A stretch of 9,166 nt of DNA, from assembly GCA_016764535.1 (NCBI GenBank), contig JAESRR010000031.1, positions 430 through 9,595 on the forward strand, in the 5' to 3' direction. Positions within the stretch are counted from its first letter, which is position 1. Each line of letters starts with the position of its first letter. Origin of the DNA: Cohaesibacteraceae bacterium (lineage in GTDB: Bacteria > Pseudomonadota > Alphaproteobacteria > Rhizobiales > Cohaesibacteraceae). The notes beneath the pieces were generated by a model. The model was not told the origin of the DNA, did no database searches, and saw nothing but the letters and a program-made list of their open reading frames with translations. The position numbers and the translations under genes are program-made. Of this stretch, positions 7,288 to 9,166 are shown in pieces.

Positions 7288-7302
7288 TTAACCGAACCTT
7301 CA
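7288..7302 (+). promoter_or_regulatory. CtrA-like box TTAACCGAACCTTCA upstream of the secretin-N-domain gene
   Basis: TTAA, seven bases, TTCA: seven of eight fixed positions of the CtrA consensus. It matches the box at 7998-8012 at 12 of 15 positions and shares the extended start TTAACCGAA with it. It ends 53 bases before the preferred ATG at 7356. Confidence 0.4.
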
Positions 7303-7355
7303 CCAATATCTTCCATCCTGCACCCAGATCAATGACAGAACATCGGATAAGATAT

Positions 7356-7847
7356 ATGTGCGCAGTAAATCAATTCGCCAGATTATTCCTGGCAAGTGCC
7401 ATTTTGTCTTCTTTCTCTTTAATTGGACCTGCTGCAATTGCAAAAGAACCGCTGCGAATTAAGGTAGATTATGCCCGTGTCATGCGGATTGCAGAGCCCG
7501 CTGCGACTGTCATCATAGGTAATCCCGCAATTGCAGATGCAACTGTCAAGAACAGACAAATGCTGGTGATCACCGGGAAATCTTTTGGCACCACCAATCT
7601 CATCATTCTTAATGAAGCTGGCGAGACAATTGCAAACGAGATCATTTCTGTTGGTGCTGCCAGCGATCTGGCTGTGACCATCTACCGAGGCGCCAAACGC
7701 CAGACATTAAACTGTGATCCGGTTTGTCAGCCCGCACCTTCCGCAGGCGATGACAGTGAATTGTTCTCAACAACAATCGCCCAGTTTGGAGAACGCAGTA
7801 AATTGGCTGAAGAACAATTGCAGGCCCAGGAATCTACCGCACAATAA
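7356..7847 (+). CDS. Small exported protein with a stand-alone secretin pilus N-terminal domain
   Basis: 163 residues from the chosen start. The signal peptide has core LFLASAILSSFSLIG and likely cleavage after PAAIA (29). One domain of the secretin N-terminal type follows at about 33-99 (VIIGNPAIADATVKNRQMLV, GTTNLIILNEAG). It aligns with CpaC residues about 67-134, sharing NPxIADAxV and GxTNxxxxxxAG. No secretin barrel follows. The C-terminal part has the only two Cys of the mature protein, in NCDPVCQP (Cys120, Cys124), probably a periplasmic disulfide, and a polar helix near the end. Such short proteins occur in other alphaproteobacterial Tad loci, as pilus assembly proteins of unknown role. 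Inference: it binds the CpaC ring or its partners. The frame extends upstream to an ATG at 7332 and a TTG at 7227; 7356 gives the most normal signal peptide, with GGATAAG as a modest ribosome binding site. Confidence 0.88.
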   Translation: MCAVNQFARLFLASAILSSFSLIGPAAIAKEPLRIKVDYARVMRIAEPAATVIIGNPAIADATVKNRQMLVITGKSFGTTNLIILNEAGETIANEIISVGAASDLAVTIYRGAKRQTLNCDPVCQPAPSAGDDSELFSTTIAQFGERSKLAEEQLQAQESTAQ

Positions 7848-7997
7848 ATCTGCTGCACAATAGGGTGCGTCTACTCAATTAGCGGTCATTTTGTAGCAGA
7901 ACACAAATTTCCCAATTGAAATATCAGACTTCAAACCTGATCATTGATGCAGGCTCATGGCGCGCCCCGGCATGCCTCGCAAAGTGTTTACATTCCG

Positions 7998-8012
7998 TTA
8001 ACCGAATTTTGA
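7998..8012 (+). promoter_or_regulatory. CtrA-like box TTAACCGAATTTTGA upstream of the tadE-like gene
   Basis: TTAA, seven bases, TTGA: seven of eight fixed positions of TTAA-N7-TTAA. It ends 69 bases before the ATG at 8082, almost the same distance as the box in front of cpaB (67 bases). It matches each of the other two TTAACC boxes at 12 of 15 positions. Confidence 0.45.
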
Positions 8013-8027
8013 AACGAAAAGTCAACT

Positions 8028-8074
8028 CTCCCCGGCATATTGTCGATATTAGCAATCTGACAACCATGCCGGAG
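8028..8074 (+). promoter_or_regulatory. Hairpin that can cover the tadE-like ribosome binding site
   Basis: CCGGCAT (8032-8038) pairs with ATGCCGG (8066-8072), seven bases. Inside it TTGTC (8040-8044) pairs with GACAA (8059-8063), leaving a 14-base loop. The right arm includes the first two bases of the GGAG ribosome binding site (8071-8074). In an alternative form CTCC (8028-8031) pairs with all of GGAG and GGCAT (8034-8038) with ATGCC (8066-8070), hiding the whole site. The structure can form only if transcription starts upstream of about 8028. Function as a translational control element is inferred. Confidence 0.5.
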
Positions 8075-8081
8075 CATAATA

Positions 8082-8654
8082 ATGCCGCAACAAAACAACG
8101 CCCAGGGCGGTATCCTGCGCATATTGAGACAGGCAATGTCTTTCAAACGATTACACCGTGACGAACGCGGTAGCGTTGCTGTTGAATTCGCATTGTTGAC
8201 AGTACCGTTTTTTGCCATTTTATTTTTCATAATCGAAAATGCACTGGTTTTATGGGTGCGGGAATCCCTCGCCACTTCAGTTGTCGATACCGGCCGCCTC
8301 ATACGTACCGGTCAGGTTCAAAGCGCCAATATGGGCAAGGACGCGTTCCGCACTCGTGTGTGTCAAAACATGCATATCATGTCTACATATTGCGAAACCA
8401 ACATACGGGTGGATGTACGGGAGTTTACCAGCTTTGCCGATGTCACTTTTCAACCGCCGTTTGATGATGATGGAAATTTTCTGGGACTAAACGCAACGCA
8501 ATATCAGCCTGGGCAAAGACAGAGCGTCATTATCATGTCGCTTTTTTTACGCTGGAGCCCGGCATTGCCAATATTGTCAAGCTACAGCAATACGCCTGAT
8601 GGTGACATCCTCATGTCTGCCTCAACAGTATTCAGAAATGAGCCCTTTAAATAG
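8082..8654 (+). CDS. TadE-like pseudopilin
   Basis: 190 residues. TadE-family pseudopilins are processed by the Tad prepilin peptidase and are needed for pilus assembly, possibly as minor subunits or initiators. After a basic cytoplasmic leader (LRQAMSFKRLHRDERG) comes the processing site Gly30|Ser31 with Glu35 at mature position 5 (SVAVEF), then one hydrophobic helix (about 33-58, VAVEFALLTVPFFAILFFII). The periplasmic part has a Cys pair at 94 and 104 (VCQNMHIMSTYC), typical of TadE-like proteins, and a mixed beta-rich domain to the C-terminus. The start is set by GGAG seven bases before the ATG at 8082; Met19 (8136) lacks one. The gene is followed 24 bases later by a second pseudopilin. 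TadE is the closest name, but several TadE-like paralogues usually occur, so no symbol is given. Confidence 0.93.
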   Translation: MPQQNNAQGGILRILRQAMSFKRLHRDERGSVAVEFALLTVPFFAILFFIIENALVLWVRESLATSVVDTGRLIRTGQVQSANMGKDAFRTRVCQNMHIMSTYCETNIRVDVREFTSFADVTFQPPFDDDGNFLGLNATQYQPGQRQSVIIMSLFLRWSPALPILSSYSNTPDGDILMSASTVFRNEPFK

Positions 8655-8678
8655 CTAGTGCGCCTGGAGGGTGACATT

Positions 8679-9166
8679 ATGAACATGATTTCAAGAATAT
8701 TTAGCTGGTTACAAATCCGGTTTGGCAATTTTACAAATGACCAGCGAGGAATTTCCACCGTCGAGTTTGTCATCATTTTACCCGTAATGCTTACAGTTGC
8801 CCTTTCCGGACACGAAGTTACATCCGCGCTCTCGGCAAAAAGCAAGGTAGAACATGCGACCGCTGTCATTGGTGATCTTGCTTCCCAAACGGAAGTCCTG
8901 ACGGAGGCAGATATTATCGGCATTTTTGAAGGTGCAAAGGCAATGGTTTACCCCTATCCAAATGGGAATCTGCGCATCACAATCGCCGGAATTGCCTTTG
9001 ATAACAACGAAGATCCTACAATTGCCTGGCAGCGGTCCATGCATGGCGGTGCGCCGATTAATCTTGCCGCAATTCCTGACGCTATTTCCCAACCCAACGC
9101 CTTTATCGTAATGGCCAGCATGGAGTATTCCTATACGCCGGCATTTGGAAATGGCATTGTCGGTTC
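8679..9166 (+). CDS. TadE/TadG-family pseudopilin (C-terminus beyond the window)
   Basis: 162 codons are present and the frame is open to the window end. A very good ribosome binding site (GGAGG, eight bases before the ATG) sets the start, 24 bases after the preceding gene. The protein begins MNMISRIFSWLQIRFGNFTN and has a prepilin-type site in DQRG|ISTVEF (Gly24|Ile25, Glu29 at mature position 5). A hydrophobic helix follows (about 26-44, STVEFVIILPVMLTVALSG). The periplasmic part contains SKVEHATAVIGDLASQTEVL and a YPYPNGNLRITIAGIAF segment. This resembles the roughly 190-residue TadE/TadG-like proteins that follow tadE in alphaproteobacterial loci and differs from long TadG, which has a von Willebrand-type domain. 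Unlike the preceding gene it shows no Cys in the visible part. Whether it is short or a longer TadG cannot be decided from this window. Confidence 0.9.
   Translation, partial: MNMISRIFSWLQIRFGNFTNDQRGISTVEFVIILPVMLTVALSGHEVTSALSAKSKVEHATAVIGDLASQTEVLTEADIIGIFEGAKAMVYPYPNGNLRITIAGIAFDNNEDPTIAWQRSMHGGAPINLAAIPDAISQPNAFIVMASMEYSYTPAFGNGIVG

Larger units (their letters stand above)
7020..7355. promoter_or_regulatory. Divergent intergenic region between flp and the secretin-N-domain gene
   Basis: About 336 bases without a supported gene; AT-rich compared with its flanks. It should hold the flp promoter (leftward) and the promoter of the rightward operon. Visible elements: the palindrome TATAATTATA (7206-7215), which could serve as a -10 box on either strand; a nine-base inverted repeat GTTAACGAT / ATCGTTAAC (7169-7177 and 7248-7256) almost centred on that palindrome; and two TTAA-N7-TTNN boxes at 7252-7266 and 7288-7302. 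Near the flp start is AAGGAG at 7027-7032 (minus strand). An open frame through 7227-7355 continues into the rightward gene but begins with TTG and lacks a ribosome binding site. Confidence 0.6.
7848..8081. promoter_or_regulatory. Intergenic region before the tadE-like gene
   Basis: 234 bases without a supported gene. It contains an imperfect inverted repeat TCTGCTGCACAA / TTGTAGCAGA (7849-7860 and 7891-7900) right after the upstream stop, with no T tract, so a poor terminator. Then come a nine-base direct repeat CCCCGGCAT (7965-7973 and 8030-8038), a CtrA-like box (7998-8012) and the hairpin over the ribosome binding site (8028-8074). A separate promoter for the tadE-like operon is likely, but no convincing -10/-35 pair was found. 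Confidence 0.5.

Noticed and set aside
7227..7355. Open frame upstream of the secretin-N-domain gene, beginning with TTG and including extra Met codons
   Set aside because: It has no ribosome binding site, and it would put 43 residues including another hydrophobic stretch ahead of a normal signal peptide. It also runs through the candidate regulatory boxes.
7849..7900. Imperfect hairpin after the secretin-N-domain gene, as a terminator
   Set aside because: The arms are interrupted by a two-base bulge, the loop is about 30 bases, and no T tract follows, so it does not meet the form of an intrinsic terminator.
7957..8001. Possible 14-residue leader peptide (MARPGMPRKVFTFR) before the tadE-like gene
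   Set aside because: It has a weak ribosome binding site, no attenuator-like codon run, and its stop lies within the CtrA-like box. Chance is sufficient.
1..9166. CRISPR array, tRNA, insertion sequence or phage-derived system
   Set aside because: No repeat-spacer pattern, cloverleaf, transposase or terminal inverted repeats were seen; the window is explained by the Tad locus.

Overview
The window carries most of a Tad (tight adherence, Flp-type) type IVc pilus locus. Gene content and order (flp pilin, cpaA, cpaB, cpaC, cpaD, cpaE, cpaF, tadB) match the Caulobacter/rhizobial cpa clusters. This points to an alphaproteobacterium of moderate GC content; nothing in the sequence fixes a genus. No rRNA, tRNA, CRISPR array, insertion sequence or phage gene was seen.

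Layout, read outward from a non-coding divergent region at about 7020-7355. Leftward (minus strand): a 54-residue Flp prepilin (6855-7019), a strong intrinsic terminator (6788-6823), the prepilin peptidase cpaA (6237-6758), a 182-base gap holding a candidate regulatory box, then a tightly packed run of cpaB, cpaC, cpaD, cpaE, cpaF and the start of tadB, which leaves the window at base 1. Gene boundaries in this run overlap by a few bases or are 2 to 24 bases apart, so it looks like one transcript. Rightward (plus strand): a small exported protein made almost only of the secretin N-terminal domain (7356-7847), a 234-base gap holding a second regulatory box and a hairpin over a ribosome binding site, a TadE-like pseudopilin (8082-8654), and a second TadE/TadG-family pseudopilin cut by the window end (8679-9166).

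Working model from known Tad biology: CpaA processes Flp and the TadE-like pseudopilins at their Gly|X-X-X-X-Glu sites. CpaF (ATPase) with TadB and TadC (TadC is beyond the window) extrudes the fibre from the inner membrane. CpaE/TadZ places the machine in the cell. CpaC forms the outer-membrane secretin pore, helped by CpaB and the lipoprotein CpaD. The stand-alone secretin-N-domain protein probably binds or modulates this channel.

No wholly new system is visible; this is a recognisable pilus locus. The parts most worth a second look are regulatory: three near-identical TTAACC-type boxes resembling CtrA sites in front of three transcription units, a near-symmetrical divergent promoter region, a terminator between pilin and peptidase, and a hairpin that can hide the tadE-like ribosome binding site.
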